Shown here piece by piece: positions 52,928 through 61,886 of a DNA stretch of 64,000 bases (its first letter is position 1; the number at the start of each line of letters is the position of its first letter). The position numbers and the translations under genes were made by a program. The DNA is taken from the NCBI RefSeq assembly GCF_900112205.1, contig NZ_FOKW01000007.1, forward strand, positions 186,001 to 250,000, read 5' to 3'. The notes below the pieces were generated by a model that was given only the letters and a program-made list of their open reading frames with translations, was not told where the DNA came from and ran no database searches. This DNA is from Natronobacterium haloterrestre. Its GTDB lineage: Archaea > Halobacteriota > Halobacteria > Halobacteriales > Natrialbaceae.

Positions 52928-53967
52928 CAGCGGAACTCCCCCAGCGTTCGCTGGTCGCGTTTCAGCGGCCGCGCCCGGTAGCCGTACTCGGTGGCGACTG
53001 TGTCCGCGAACTCCTCGGCGAATCCGTGGTGGGTGTAGACGACCTCGGGGTCGATCGCCTGCACCGTCTCGAGCAGTTCGTCGTAGTCGCAGTGGTCGGT
53101 CAGCGGGAAGGTCGCGTCGTAGCCGCCCCGGTACCGGAAGGAGTCGTCGACAGCCCAGCCGGAGAAGCCGGCCTCCAGGGCGTCCTCGCGGTCGGCCGCG
53201 GTCTCGACCCAGTCCGCTCGCGCCTGGTTCGAGGGGAGGACGACGATCTCGTCGGTCAGGTCCCGCAGGGAGTCGTACGGCCGGCCGGGAAAGGAGAGGT
53301 CGGTCGCGAACTCGATAGCGCGGTTGACCTCGCGGATCGACGCCGAGACGAGGATCTCACGGTCGCCGCCCCGTCCCTCGAGCGCCTCGCGGGCGAGCCA
53401 CTGGAGCTTCTGGGCGCGACCCAGCGAGTAGCCGAAGAGAAAGAGCGGGCGGTCGTCGTTGTCCGCGAGCCAGTCCAGGATCTCGGCCTCGAGGGCGTCC
53501 TGTGGCGGGAACCGGTACGTCGGCCGTCCGTAGGTCGTCTCCATCACGAGCGCGTCGGCGTCGACGGCGTCGGGATCGAACCCCTCGAGGTAGCACCGGT
53601 CGCGGATCGAGAAGTCGCCCGTGTAGCAGTACCGCCGCGGTCCGTTCGCTGACTCGCGGCCGAGATCGACATCGAGGAGCGCCGCTCTCGAGCCGACGAC
53701 GTGGCCCGCCGGGACGAGTTCGACCCCCGGCGCGGTCTCGACGAACTCGAAGCCGGTCCCCGTGCGCGCCTCCGCGATCGCCGCCGTTTCGGCCGAGCAG
53801 ACGACGGCCTCGGGTGCCGATCGAAAGGTGTGGTCGGCGTGGGCGTGGCTGACGACGTTGACCGCGCCGACGGCGCTTCTGGCGTCGGCGACGACGCGAC
53901 CCCGCTCCCCGCGGTCGAAGTGGATGCCGTCCCGGCGGCGGACGGTCCCAGTTCCGGTTCCGGTCAC
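52927..53967 (-). CDS. Beta-CASP MBL-fold nuclease (mRNA 3'-end processing-like)
   Basis: A 346-residue protein using a GTG start at 53967; an ATG start is not available in a sensible position. The MBL motif SHAHADHTF, the D in CYTGDFSIRD, and late segments VMETTYG and LTDHCDYDEL give the MBL/beta-CASP fold. It resembles archaeal exonuclease-like or RNase-J-type proteins; it lacks the KH domains of aCPSF1. Substrate may be RNA or DNA. Its neighbour is an overlapping small membrane protein. Confidence 0.82.
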   Translation of the reverse strand: MTGTGTGTVRRRDGIHFDRGERGRVVADARSAVGAVNVVSHAHADHTFRSAPEAVVCSAETAAIAEARTGTGFEFVETAPGVELVPAGHVVGSRAALLDVDLGRESANGPRRYCYTGDFSIRDRCYLEGFDPDAVDADALVMETTYGRPTYRFPPQDALEAEILDWLADNDDRPLFLFGYSLGRAQKLQWLAREALEGRGGDREILVSASIREVNRAIEFATDLSFPGRPYDSLRDLTDEIVVLPSNQARADWVETAADREDALEAGFSGWAVDDSFRYRGGYDATFPLTDHCDYDELLETVQAIDPEVVYTHHGFAEEFADTVATEYGYRARPLKRDQRTLGEFR

Positions 53968-54071
53968 TGCTGGCGGTACGGACTCGAGGCACCTTGCGTT
54001 GTCGCCCGGTTCCGATCCGTAACGGGCGGGATTTTTGACACTCGCGGTCGATTCCCCGAACACGATACACG

Positions 54072-54350
54072 ATGTCCGAACGCACCCGCGCGCACGTCTT
54101 CGTTTCGGGGACCGTACAGGGCGTCTACTACCGCGCGAACACTCGCGACACCGCCCGCGAGAAGGGCGTCGACGGCTGGGTGAAGAACCTCGCCGACGGC
54201 CGCGTGGAGGCGGTCTTCGAGGGGCCAGAGGAGGCCGTCGAGGGGATGGTCCAGTGGTGTCACACGGGCAGCCCCGCCGCGGAGGTCGAGGACGTCGAGG
54301 TCGAGTACGAGGAGCCACAGGGCGAGGACGGGTTCGAGATCCGGTACTAA
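54072..54350 (+). CDS. acyP: Acylphosphatase
   Basis: A 92-residue alpha/beta protein. VFVSGTVQGVYYRANTRD includes R21, and GWVKNLADGRVEAVFEG includes N39, the two catalytic residues. It hydrolyses acyl phosphates such as 1,3-bisphosphoglycerate. Four bases overlap the end of the convergent 54347-54862 gene. Confidence 0.95.
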   Translation: MSERTRAHVFVSGTVQGVYYRANTRDTAREKGVDGWVKNLADGRVEAVFEGPEEAVEGMVQWCHTGSPAAEVEDVEVEYEEPQGEDGFEIRY

Positions 54351-54862
54351 CCCTGGCTGCTCGCGTCGGCGACCGACTCCCGATACTCCTCGAGCCACGG
54401 CGGCTCCTCGGTGTAGTTCCACTCGGCCCACTCGGCCTTTTCGCCGGCGTAGTAGGCCCGGTAGGCCGCCACCGGATCGCCGGGCCGTTTGTACTCGTCG
54501 GGCATCGCCTGCGGCCGTGGCGTCGGCTCCTCGGCAGGGAATTCGATCTCGTCGGGCTCGATCCGCTCGATCACCCGCCAGCTCGCGTGGTCGTCGTCCT
54601 TCCCGTATCGCTCGACGAACTCCGCGTTGAGCGCCGCGGCGTGCTCGCGAAGCCGGAGCCAGTTGGCCCGCGACTCGGCGGCCCAGCGCGTCACCGGGTG
54701 GCCGACGTGGGTCGACCCGTAGAGGAACTCCGGGTCGTACCCGTGCTCGCGGGCCGCGGTACAGAGGACCTGGGCTGCCTCGAGCAGCATCTTGTTGACG
54801 TGCTGGTCGCAGTGGTACCGCGCGGCGAGCCGGGGTTCCTCGTCGAGCCAGAAGACGTTCAC
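54347..54862 (-). CDS. Conserved protein of unknown function (MNxF...CDxHVxKM type)
   Basis: A 171-residue protein. Its N-terminus MNVFWLDEEPRLAARYHCDQHVNKMLLEAAQVL matches a conserved, mostly phage- and bacteria-borne family I recall with CD-x-HV-x-KM; a catalytic Cys/His/Asp arrangement is conceivable. WRVIERIEPD and YKRPGDPVAAYRAYY follow. Function is not known. It may have come by horizontal transfer, though base composition is normal. Confidence 0.75.
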   Translation of the reverse strand: MNVFWLDEEPRLAARYHCDQHVNKMLLEAAQVLCTAAREHGYDPEFLYGSTHVGHPVTRWAAESRANWLRLREHAAALNAEFVERYGKDDDHASWRVIERIEPDEIEFPAEEPTPRPQAMPDEYKRPGDPVAAYRAYYAGEKAEWAEWNYTEEPPWLEEYRESVADASSQG

Positions 54863-54937
54863 GCCGGCTCTAGCCGCTCCCGGGCCATGAGCGTATCGTC
54901 CGCAATCTTGAACGGCCGGCCGGTCGAACCCCCCTAC

Positions 54938-56416
54938 ATGATCACAGGCAGGCGGATGGCCGCCGTCGACGAGAACGCCGCGGCGCTTGGCGTGGCGCGC
55001 AAGCAGCTCATGGAGTCGAGCGGGAACGCGGTCGCTCGCGCGGTCCGGGACGTCGCCGAGCCGGGCGCGAGCGTGGCGATCGTCGCCGGACGCGGGAACA
55101 ACGGCGGGGACGCGTTCGTCGCCGCCCGCTTCTTGGACGGTGCCGGTCTACGTCCGGAAGCAGGCCGAGACGCATCGCGTCTCGGGCGTGGGTACGACGT
55201 CACGACGCTGTTGCTCGGCCGCGCCGACAACATCGGGACCGGGATCGCCCGGGAGAACTGGGCGGCCCTCGAGCGGGCCGACTACGACGTCCGGGAGGTC
55301 CGGGACTCGAGCGGGTTCGACCTGCCCGAGGCCGACGTGATCGTCGACGCGATGCTCGGAACGGGGATCAGCGGCGACCTCCGGGAACCGGTCGCCACCG
55401 CCGCCGAGGCGATCAACGACGCCGACGCGACCGTCGTGGCCGTCGACGTCCCCACCGGGTTCGACGCCGACGGGGGCGACCACGCCGGGAACCGCGTCGA
55501 GGCGGACCGCGTGGTCACCTTCCACGACGCCAAACCCGGCCTCGAGGACCTCGCCGCCGAGGTGACGGTCGCGGACATCGGCATCCCCGCCGCGGCGGAG
55601 CGGTTCGTCGGCCCCGGCGACCTCTCGCTGGCTCGGCCGGACGGCCGCGACGGTCGCCCCTACGTCATCGGCGGGGGGCCGTACACGGGCGCACCCGCGC
55701 TCGCCGCCCAGGCAGCCCTGCGGGCCGGCGCCGAACTCTCCTTCGTCGCCGCACCCGAGTCGGTCGCCGGCGAGATCCAGGGCTACGCCGAGGACCTCAT
55801 CGTCCAGCCCTACGAGGAGGACGTGCTCACGCCCGAGCGGGCCGAGGACCTCCTCGAGACGGCCCGACGGTACGACAACCCCGTCGTGCTCGGCCCCGGG
55901 CTCGGCACCGCCGACGAGACCCTCGAGGCCGCCGCGCGTTTCCTCGAGTCCTACGACGGCCGTGTGGTCGTCGACGCCGACGCGCTCGAGGTCGTTCCCG
56001 ACGTCGAGACCGACGCCACGCTGGTCTGTACGCCCAACCGGGCCGAGCTCGCGCGGATGGGCGGACCGGACGCCGACGACCTCCGGGCGGTCGCCGACGA
56101 GATCGAGTCGTTCGCCGCGGACCTCGGCCACGTCCTCCTCGCGAAAGGGGCAGACGACGTGATCACGGACGGCGAGCGGACCCGGATCAGCCGCTCGGGG
56201 ACGGTCGGCATGAAGGTCGGCGGCACCGGCGACACGCTCGCCGGAATCGTCGCCGCGCTGCTCGAGGAGGCGGACCCGCTCGAGGCCGCCGCGGCGGGAG
56301 CCCACGTCAACGGCCTCGCCGGGGAACGGCTCGCCGACGCCGACGGACGCGGGTTCCTCGCCTCCGAACTGCTCGGGGAGATTCCCGCGGTCCTGTGGGG
56401 TGGTGCGAATGTCTGA
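54938..56416 (+). CDS. nnr: Bifunctional NAD(P)H-hydrate epimerase/dehydratase
   Basis: A 492-residue two-domain repair enzyme from the ATG at 54938. The N-terminal YjeF-type epimerase has GRGNNGGDAFVAAR and VDAMLGTGISG. The C-terminal ADP-dependent dehydratase has GGGPYTGAPALAAQAALRAGA and GTGDTLAGIVAALL. It restores damaged NAD(P)H (NADHX/NADPHX). Its last codons overlap moaC by eight bases, so the two are coupled. Confidence 0.93.
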   Translation: MITGRRMAAVDENAAALGVARKQLMESSGNAVARAVRDVAEPGASVAIVAGRGNNGGDAFVAARFLDGAGLRPEAGRDASRLGRGYDVTTLLLGRADNIGTGIARENWAALERADYDVREVRDSSGFDLPEADVIVDAMLGTGISGDLREPVATAAEAINDADATVVAVDVPTGFDADGGDHAGNRVEADRVVTFHDAKPGLEDLAAEVTVADIGIPAAAERFVGPGDLSLARPDGRDGRPYVIGGGPYTGAPALAAQAALRAGAELSFVAAPESVAGEIQGYAEDLIVQPYEEDVLTPERAEDLLETARRYDNPVVLGPGLGTADETLEAAARFLESYDGRVVVDADALEVVPDVETDATLVCTPNRAELARMGGPDADDLRAVADEIESFAADLGHVLLAKGADDVITDGERTRISRSGTVGMKVGGTGDTLAGIVAALLEEADPLEAAAAGAHVNGLAGERLADADGRGFLASELLGEIPAVLWGGANV

Positions 56417-56924
56417 GGAGACCGACGCCGACGCCGACGACAACGCGGAGACGGGGGACCTCACCCACACGACCGACGACGGCGACGTCCAGATGGTCGA
56501 CGTCGGGGACAAACCCGACAGCGAGCGCCGTGCCGTCGCGGCGGGCGAGATCCGCCTGCAGCCCTCGACGGTCGAAGCCATCCGCGAGGACGAGATCGGC
56601 AAGGGCGACGTGCTCGCGACCGCCCGGATCGGCGCCGTCCAGGCCGTCAAGCACACCTGGGAGACGATCCCCATGTGCCACCAGATCCCGATCACGAACG
56701 TCGACACCGACTTTTCACTGGGCGAGGACCGCGTCGAGTGCGAGATCGCCGTCGAGACGACCGGCAAGACCGGCTGCGAGATGGAAGCTCTCGAGGGCGT
56801 CACGACCGGGCTGAACGTCGTCTGGGACATGGTCAAGGCAGTCGAGAAGGACGAGGACGGACAGTACCCCGAGACGGGCATCGAGAACGTCCGGGTGCTC
56901 GAGAAGGAGAAACGGACGCCGTAG
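56409..56924 (+). CDS. moaC: Cyclic pyranopterin monophosphate synthase
   Basis: A 171-residue protein from the ATG at 56409. The catalytic region has MCHQIPITNV, CEMEALEGVTTGLNVVWDM and the final KAVEKDEDGQYPETGIENVRV, including the lysine and aspartate of MoaC. It makes cPMP, the first step of molybdopterin synthesis, and would serve the MobA product at 28.2 kb. The first ~20 residues are an acidic extension. Confidence 0.95.
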   Translation: MSEETDADADDNAETGDLTHTTDDGDVQMVDVGDKPDSERRAVAAGEIRLQPSTVEAIREDEIGKGDVLATARIGAVQAVKHTWETIPMCHQIPITNVDTDFSLGEDRVECEIAVETTGKTGCEMEALEGVTTGLNVVWDMVKAVEKDEDGQYPETGIENVRVLEKEKRTP

Positions 56925-57006
56925 CCGCCGGCCTCGGCCCACGACGACCGCGGATTACGATCGTCAGTTTGAGAACTTACTTCTCCGTCCGTGACAAAGC
57001 GTCTCT

Positions 57007-57987
57007 ATGGACGAGGTCGACGAGCCGTCGATCGGATCCCGGGACGGCGGGACGGACTCGAGTCCCTCGATCGCTCCGCCGGCCGCGGAACCGGCGGGGG
57101 CGGAACGCGTGTCCGACCCGAGCGACGCGTTCCAGGCCCTCGGCAACGAGATCCGGATGAGTATCCTGGATACGATGCTCGAGCGGACCGACGGCGACGG
57201 CCCGTCCCGGGTCTCGTTCTCGACGCTGTTCGAGGCATCGGACGTCGATACCTCCGCCGGGTTCGCCTACCACCTCGAGCAACTCGTCGGCCTCTACCTC
57301 CACCGACACGACGACGGCTACGAGCTAACCTACGCCGGCGAACGGATTGCAAGGACCATCGCGACGGGAACGTACACCCACCGCGTCGATCAACCGCCGG
57401 TCGAACTCGAGGGCCCCTGCCCGTTCTGTGATCGGCGGGACCTCGAGGCCCGGTCGGCCGACAACGTCGTGACGATTACCTGTGGCGACTGTGGCCGATC
57501 GCTGTTGCGACTCGGCGTCCCGCCTGCAGGCGCCGAGGCCCACGGCGACGAGTTCCCCGCCGCGTTCGACCGATATCATCGCCACCGACTCGGACTCGCC
57601 GCCGACGGGGTCTGTCCCGACTGTAGCGGCGACGTCTCCGGACGGCTCGTAACCCCGAGGGCCGCCGTCGCCGACGAACTCCCCACGGAGTACGCCGAGC
57701 ACGTCCAGGTGGAGTTCTCGTGTCACAGTTGCGGCATCGAGTTGCGGTGTCCCGTGACGCTCGCCGTTCTCGATCATCCAGCCATCGTCTCCTTCTATCA
57801 CGAACACGGTGAAGACGTCTCGGAGCGGCCGATCTGGAACGTCGGCCACGAGTGGGCCGAGACGATCCTCTCGGAGGAGCCACTCGCCGTTCGCGTCGTC
57901 GCCGAACTCGAGGGGGACGTGCTCGCGCTCTACGTCGACGAGCACGCATCGGTCGTCGACGTACAGCGTTCGTCGGCCGACGAGTGA
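57007..57987 (+). CDS. ArsR-like winged-helix protein with zinc ribbons (HTH plus DUF7351-like)
   Basis: A 326-residue protein. A winged helix at about 38-115 (ALGNEIRMSILDTMLE ... HLEQLVGLYLHRH) is followed by a zinc-ribbon domain with CPFC...CGDC (about 137-160), CPDC, and CHSC...C. The rest is beta-rich. This is a common haloarchaeal regulator layout of ArsR-like HTH and DUF7351/DUF7347-type C-terminus. The ligand is unknown. It is convergent with psmA. Confidence 0.82.
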   Translation: MDEVDEPSIGSRDGGTDSSPSIAPPAAEPAGAERVSDPSDAFQALGNEIRMSILDTMLERTDGDGPSRVSFSTLFEASDVDTSAGFAYHLEQLVGLYLHRHDDGYELTYAGERIARTIATGTYTHRVDQPPVELEGPCPFCDRRDLEARSADNVVTITCGDCGRSLLRLGVPPAGAEAHGDEFPAAFDRYHRHRLGLAADGVCPDCSGDVSGRLVTPRAAVADELPTEYAEHVQVEFSCHSCGIELRCPVTLAVLDHPAIVSFYHEHGEDVSERPIWNVGHEWAETILSEEPLAVRVVAELEGDVLALYVDEHASVVDVQRSSADE

Positions 57988-57993
57988 CGGTCG

Positions 57994-58764
57994 CTACGAG
58001 CCGATTTCGGCGAGGGCGTCCCCGATGCGGGCCGAGGAAAGCGCCTCGACGCCGTCGCGGGAGTCGATCGTTCGGACTTCCAGCGTTTCGGGTTCGAGGT
58101 CGTCACCGGTCGTCGCCTCGAGTCCCTCGAGTGCGGTCTCGATCGCCCACCGGCGTCCGCTCCCGTCCCGGTCCCGGTCTCGGTCTCGGTCCTCGTCCCC
58201 ATCGGCGAACTGCGCTTCGAAGAACCGCCTGACGTCGTTTGCCCCGTCGCCGACCGCAGTCGCGTTCCAGCCGTACGGCGTTCCGCTCGGGTCGACCTCG
58301 AACAGCCGCGGTCGAGTTGCCCCACCAATGGGATCGGCCCCGCCGACCAGCAGCGCAGCCCCGTACGGCCGTGACCCGCCGTTCTGTGTGCGTTCCTGGA
58401 CGTGATCGGCCAGCCGCTTCGCCAGCGTTTCGACGCCGATCTGTTCGTCGTATCGCAGCCGGTGGTGCTGGCTCGCCCGACGGGCGACGTCGACGAGCTG
58501 TCTGGCGTCGGCCGCGTGTCCCGCGGACGCGATTGCGAGCTGGTCGTCGACGGCGTGGACTTTCTCGACCGATGTCGGCTCGAGCAGCGGCGACCGGACG
58601 CGTTTTCGTGCCGCGAGGACAGTGCAGTCGTCGGCGACGACGCCGACGCTCGGCGCACCCCGGTCGACGGCCTCCCGTGCGTACTCGACCTGGTAGAGCC
58701 GGCCGTCCGGCGAGAAAATCGTGCTCCCGCGGTCGTAGGCTCCCTGGTGGGCGGTCGAGTCCAT
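57994..58764 (-). CDS. Proteasome alpha-type subunit (accessory)
   Basis: A 256-residue alpha-type subunit. The N-terminal signature YDRGSTIFSPDGRLYQVEYAREAV is intact, so it should form the gate ring. A low-complexity Asp/Arg insertion (DGDEDRDRDRDRDGSGRR, about 185-205) is unusual. It lies one base after psmB in the same direction, so it would pair with it. Haloarchaea usually have alpha1/alpha2 and a single beta; this adjacent beta-alpha pair is probably a second, accessory core particle. Confidence 0.9.
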   Translation of the reverse strand: MDSTAHQGAYDRGSTIFSPDGRLYQVEYAREAVDRGAPSVGVVADDCTVLAARKRVRSPLLEPTSVEKVHAVDDQLAIASAGHAADARQLVDVARRASQHHRLRYDEQIGVETLAKRLADHVQERTQNGGSRPYGAALLVGGADPIGGATRPRLFEVDPSGTPYGWNATAVGDGANDVRRFFEAQFADGDEDRDRDRDRDGSGRRWAIETALEGLEATTGDDLEPETLEVRTIDSRDGVEALSSARIGDALAEIGS

Positions 58765-58765
58765 C

Positions 58766-59506
58766 TCAGGCCACCTCCTCGGTCGTCGCGGCGACCGCTG
58801 CGTTCGGGGTGTCGAACGTCTCGAGGTCGATGCCGTCGTCCGTGATCGTCGCGAGGGTCGCGCCGTCGCCGCTCGCAGTGTCCCGCTCGGTCGCGCTGTG
58901 GACCGCAACGGCCGCAGCTTCCCGGAGCGCCGACAGCGGGAGGTCGGGCTCGTAGGCGTCCTCGAGGTTGCCATAGGCCAGTTGCATCCCGCTTCCGCTC
59001 GCCGCGTAGTCCGCACGCATGACCCCGCCACCGCGACCGATCTGGTACAGCGACGGCTCGTCGTCGACGCCCGCGAGCACGAGCTCGAGCGCGCGGTATG
59101 GCCCCTGCTGAATCAGGTCGCCGGCGACCGTCGCTATCGTCTCGACCGACGCGGCCCGCTCGCCGCGCAGTTCGTACAGTCGTCGCTCGGACCGAAGCTG
59201 TCGGACGAACGTCTGGGCCTCGCCGACGCTGCCCGAGAACGTGAGGGCCGTCCGGTCGGCGACAGGCTCGATCTTTCGAGCCCGTTTGCTGGTTACGAAG
59301 CGACCACCCAGGCTCGCTCGCCTGTCGGCGGCGAGAACGACACCGTTCGGTCCGACGACGCCGACTGTCGTCGTGCCAGTTTCGACGATTCTACTCGAGT
59401 CGTCCGCCGTTCCTTCCCCGAGAGGGGCCTGAAACCCGTCAGTCGCAGGACTGATCGATTCCGGCTCGCGTCCGGGACGGAACCGATCGTCGGTTGTTCG
59501 TCGCAT
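58766..59506 (-). CDS. Proteasome beta-type subunit (accessory)
   Basis: A 246-residue beta subunit. The 44-residue propeptide ends at IVETG, followed by TTTVGV, so T45 is the processed Thr1; D61 and the following K78 match Asp17 and Lys33. It should be an active threonine protease. The stop is one base from the alpha gene start. A 20-bp palindrome holding the TATA box lies at 59541-59560. Confidence 0.92.
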   Translation of the reverse strand: MRRTTDDRFRPGREPESISPATDGFQAPLGEGTADDSSRIVETGTTTVGVVGPNGVVLAADRRASLGGRFVTSKRARKIEPVADRTALTFSGSVGEAQTFVRQLRSERRLYELRGERAASVETIATVAGDLIQQGPYRALELVLAGVDDEPSLYQIGRGGGVMRADYAASGSGMQLAYGNLEDAYEPDLPLSALREAAAVAVHSATERDTASGDGATLATITDDGIDLETFDTPNAAVAATTEEVA

Positions 59507-59540
59507 ACACCGTACGAGCGGCCCCGCCGGATTAACTGTT

Positions 59541-59560
59541 AGCTAAAATATATTTTAGCT
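59541..59560 (-). promoter_or_regulatory. 20-bp perfect palindrome containing the TATA box of the proteasome pair
   Basis: AGCTAAAATATATTTTAGCT reads the same on both strands. Its centre is about 45 bases upstream of the beta-subunit start, so the TATA element is inside the palindrome and start would be near 59523. It may bind a homodimeric regulator, which would block TBP when bound. Confidence 0.7.
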
Positions 59561-59618
59561 GCGGGTGCGTACGAACCCGGCTCGGCGCTGCTGTGAATCG
59601 GACCCGCAACGAGCGACC

Positions 59619-60362
59619 TTAGAGGTCCATCCCGCCGTTGACGTCGATCACTTCGCCCGTCACGTACGACGACTCCTCGCTCGCGAGGAACCGGACGACA
59701 GAGGCGATGTCCTCGACCTCCGCCAGCCGCTCGAGCGGAATCCCCGAGACGATCCGGTCGAGGACTTCGTCGGGGACGCTCTCGACCATGTCCGTCCGCG
59801 TGAACCCGGGTGCGACGCAGTTGGCCGTCGACCCGCCCTGGGCGAACTCGAGCGCGATCGTTCGCGTGAACCCGAACATGCCGCTCTTTGCGGTGGCGTA
59901 GTTCGCCTGCCCGAAGTTCCCCTGTTTGCCGACGACGCTCGAGATGTTGATCAGCCGGCCCTCCTCGGCGTTCCAGATGTCGTCGTAGAACTCCTGAGTG
60001 CAGTTGAACATCCCGCCGAGGTTGACGTCCATGACGCGATCCCACTCCTCGCGGCTCATCTCGGTAAACTGCTTGTCGGCCGTGATGCCCGCGTTGTTCA
60101 CCAGCACGTCCGCCGGGCCGAACGCCTCGTGACAGATCTCGCGCAGCCGCTCGACGTCCTCGCGGTCCGAGACGTCGGCCTGGGCGGCGACCGCCGACCC
60201 GCCGGCAGTCTCGACGGCGTCGACCGCCTCCCGGGCCGCTTCCTCTGAGGACCGGTAGTTGATGACCACGCTCGCACCCTCGCTGCCGAGACGTTCCGCG
60301 ATCCCCCGACCGATACCGCGCGCTGAGCCCGTTATGACGCAGGTTCGTCCCTCCATAGACAT
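59619..60362 (-). CDS. phaB: Acetoacetyl-CoA reductase (short-chain dehydrogenase)
   Basis: A 247-residue SDR. TGSARGIGRG (NADPH loop), NNAG, SSVVGKQGNFGQANYATAKSG with S141/S142, Y155 and K159 are visible. Next to phaC it should supply (R)-3-hydroxyacyl-CoA for PHA polymerisation, though fabG-type roles are possible. Start at 60362 (MSMEG) is chosen; the longer 60374 start is possible. Its promoter has ACATGT repeats. Confidence 0.92.
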   Translation of the reverse strand: MSMEGRTCVITGSARGIGRGIAERLGSEGASVVINYRSSEEAAREAVDAVETAGGSAVAAQADVSDREDVERLREICHEAFGPADVLVNNAGITADKQFTEMSREEWDRVMDVNLGGMFNCTQEFYDDIWNAEEGRLINISSVVGKQGNFGQANYATAKSGMFGFTRTIALEFAQGGSTANCVAPGFTRTDMVESVPDEVLDRIVSGIPLERLAEVEDIASVVRFLASEESSYVTGEVIDVNGGMDL

Positions 60363-60407
60363 GTTCGGTGACATGTTCTACGGCCACTGATAAATAACGA
60401 CATGTGG
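60358..60407 (-). promoter_or_regulatory. phaB promoter with three GACATGT repeats
   Basis: GACATGTTC occurs at 60358-60366 and 60370-60378, and GACATGTGG at 60399-60407. ACATGT is itself palindromic. A TATA-like TTATTTATC on the minus strand (60388-60400) predicts start near 60366, inside the first two repeats. The arrangement suggests an operator. Confidence 0.55.
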
Positions 60408-60446
60408 AATGAACTAACAAGACGAGCGTCGGGGGGCGGGCGAGCC

Positions 60447-61886
60447 TTACCGTTCGGCAGCCTGGTCGATCCAGTTCTCGATTCGGCTCGGCGAGATTCC
60501 CGTCTCGGCGGCGAGTTCCGCGGCGTCCGCGTCCGCGAGGTCGTCGAACGTCTCGATGCCGGCCGCCGAGAGGTCCTCGGCGTAAGCCTGTCCAACGCCG
60601 TTCAGTTCCGTGAGATCGTCGGGTTCGGCCTCGAGGGCGGTTTCCCCGCCGTCGCCCTCGGTGACCTCGTCGACGACCTCCTCGTCGACCGTCATTTCGC
60701 CCGGCTCCGCGGGCGTTTCCTGAACGTCGTCTTCGCCGCGGGCCTCGATCTCCTCGTCCGATCGGGTGACGGTCTCGGCTTCCGCCTCGAGGTCTTCGTC
60801 GACCCGGGATCGCTCCTCGAACCACTCGCAGACGTCCGGCCAGAGTTCGTCGTGGCTCCGCGAGGAGACCGACATGCCGATGTGGCCCGTCGCGAACTCC
60901 ATGATCTCGGTGTCCTCGGCCGGGATGGCCTCGTTGAACGGCTTCGAGGCCCCCGGCGGGATGAGGTGGTCGTACTCCGCGACGATCTGGAGGACCGGCA
61001 CGTCGATGTTCTCGATGTCGACGTGTTTCCCGTCCAGGTGGAGTTCGTTGTCGATCAGCTTGTTCTCCTGGTAGATGTCCTCGATGAACTGCTCGTAGGC
61101 CCGGCCCGCGACGTCGATCCCCTCCGAGAGCCACCGTTCCATCCGGGCGAAGTTCTCGACGAAGTCCTCGTCCTCGACGTTGTCGTAGAACCGGACGTAC
61201 TTCGTCACGTTGTTCGCGACGGGGTCCATCAGCGCGAACCCGACGTCCAGGAACTCCGCGGGGACGTTGTCGAACGTCTCCGTGACCTTCTCGGGGTCGT
61301 AGTAGTCCTCGGCACCCCACAGTTCGAGGACGCCGCCGTCGCCGGCGAAACAGAGCCCGGCGGCCATCAGCCCGAGGTTACGGACCTTCTCGGGGTGGAG
61401 GGCGGTGTACATCGCGGACATCGTCCCGCCCATACAGTAGCCGAGGACGTTGATCGCGTCCTGGCCGGAGCGGTCGCGGACGACGTCGACGCAGTTGTCG
61501 ATGTACCGGTCGACGTAGTCCTCGAGTCCGAGGGAGCGATCGAGCTTCGAGGGCTCGCCCCAGTCGATCAGGTAGACGTCGAACCCGGCCTCGAGCAGCG
61601 TCTGGACGACCGAGCGGTCCGGCTGCAGGTCGAGGATGTACGGCTTGTTGATCAGCGCGTAGACGATGAGGATCGGGACGTCGTACTGCTCGTCGGTCCG
61701 GGACTCGTAGTGGAGCAGTTCGAGCTTGTTCTCCTCGTAGACGACCTCGCTGGGCGTCTTCCCGACGTCGACGTTCTCGAGGGTCTCGGTCCGCTCGGGC
61801 GCGACCTGGCTCTTCTCGGCCAGGTCGGCCGTCGCTTCCCAGGCTTTCCGCTGGAAGTCCAGTGCGGTTGCGTACGGGTTGTTCAT
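60447..61886 (-). CDS. phaC: Class III PHA synthase PhaC with C-terminal HhH domain
   Basis: A 479-residue synthase. The lipase-like box GYCMGG has the nucleophile C151; D306 in EYDHLIP and H335 in GHIG complete the triad. Normal archaeal PhaC ends near residue 365. Here an acidic linker (about 365-420) leads to a C-terminal helix-hairpin-helix domain (about 424-479, [20 protein letters not shown]). It polymerises (R)-hydroxyacyl-CoA with PhaE. Start overlaps the phaE stop by four bases. Confidence 0.95.
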   Translation of the reverse strand: MNNPYATALDFQRKAWEATADLAEKSQVAPERTETLENVDVGKTPSEVVYEENKLELLHYESRTDEQYDVPILIVYALINKPYILDLQPDRSVVQTLLEAGFDVYLIDWGEPSKLDRSLGLEDYVDRYIDNCVDVVRDRSGQDAINVLGYCMGGTMSAMYTALHPEKVRNLGLMAAGLCFAGDGGVLELWGAEDYYDPEKVTETFDNVPAEFLDVGFALMDPVANNVTKYVRFYDNVEDEDFVENFARMERWLSEGIDVAGRAYEQFIEDIYQENKLIDNELHLDGKHVDIENIDVPVLQIVAEYDHLIPPGASKPFNEAIPAEDTEIMEFATGHIGMSVSSRSHDELWPDVCEWFEERSRVDEDLEAEAETVTRSDEEIEARGEDDVQETPAEPGEMTVDEEVVDEVTEGDGGETALEAEPDDLTELNGVGQAYAEDLSAAGIETFDDLADADAAELAAETGISPSRIENWIDQAAER

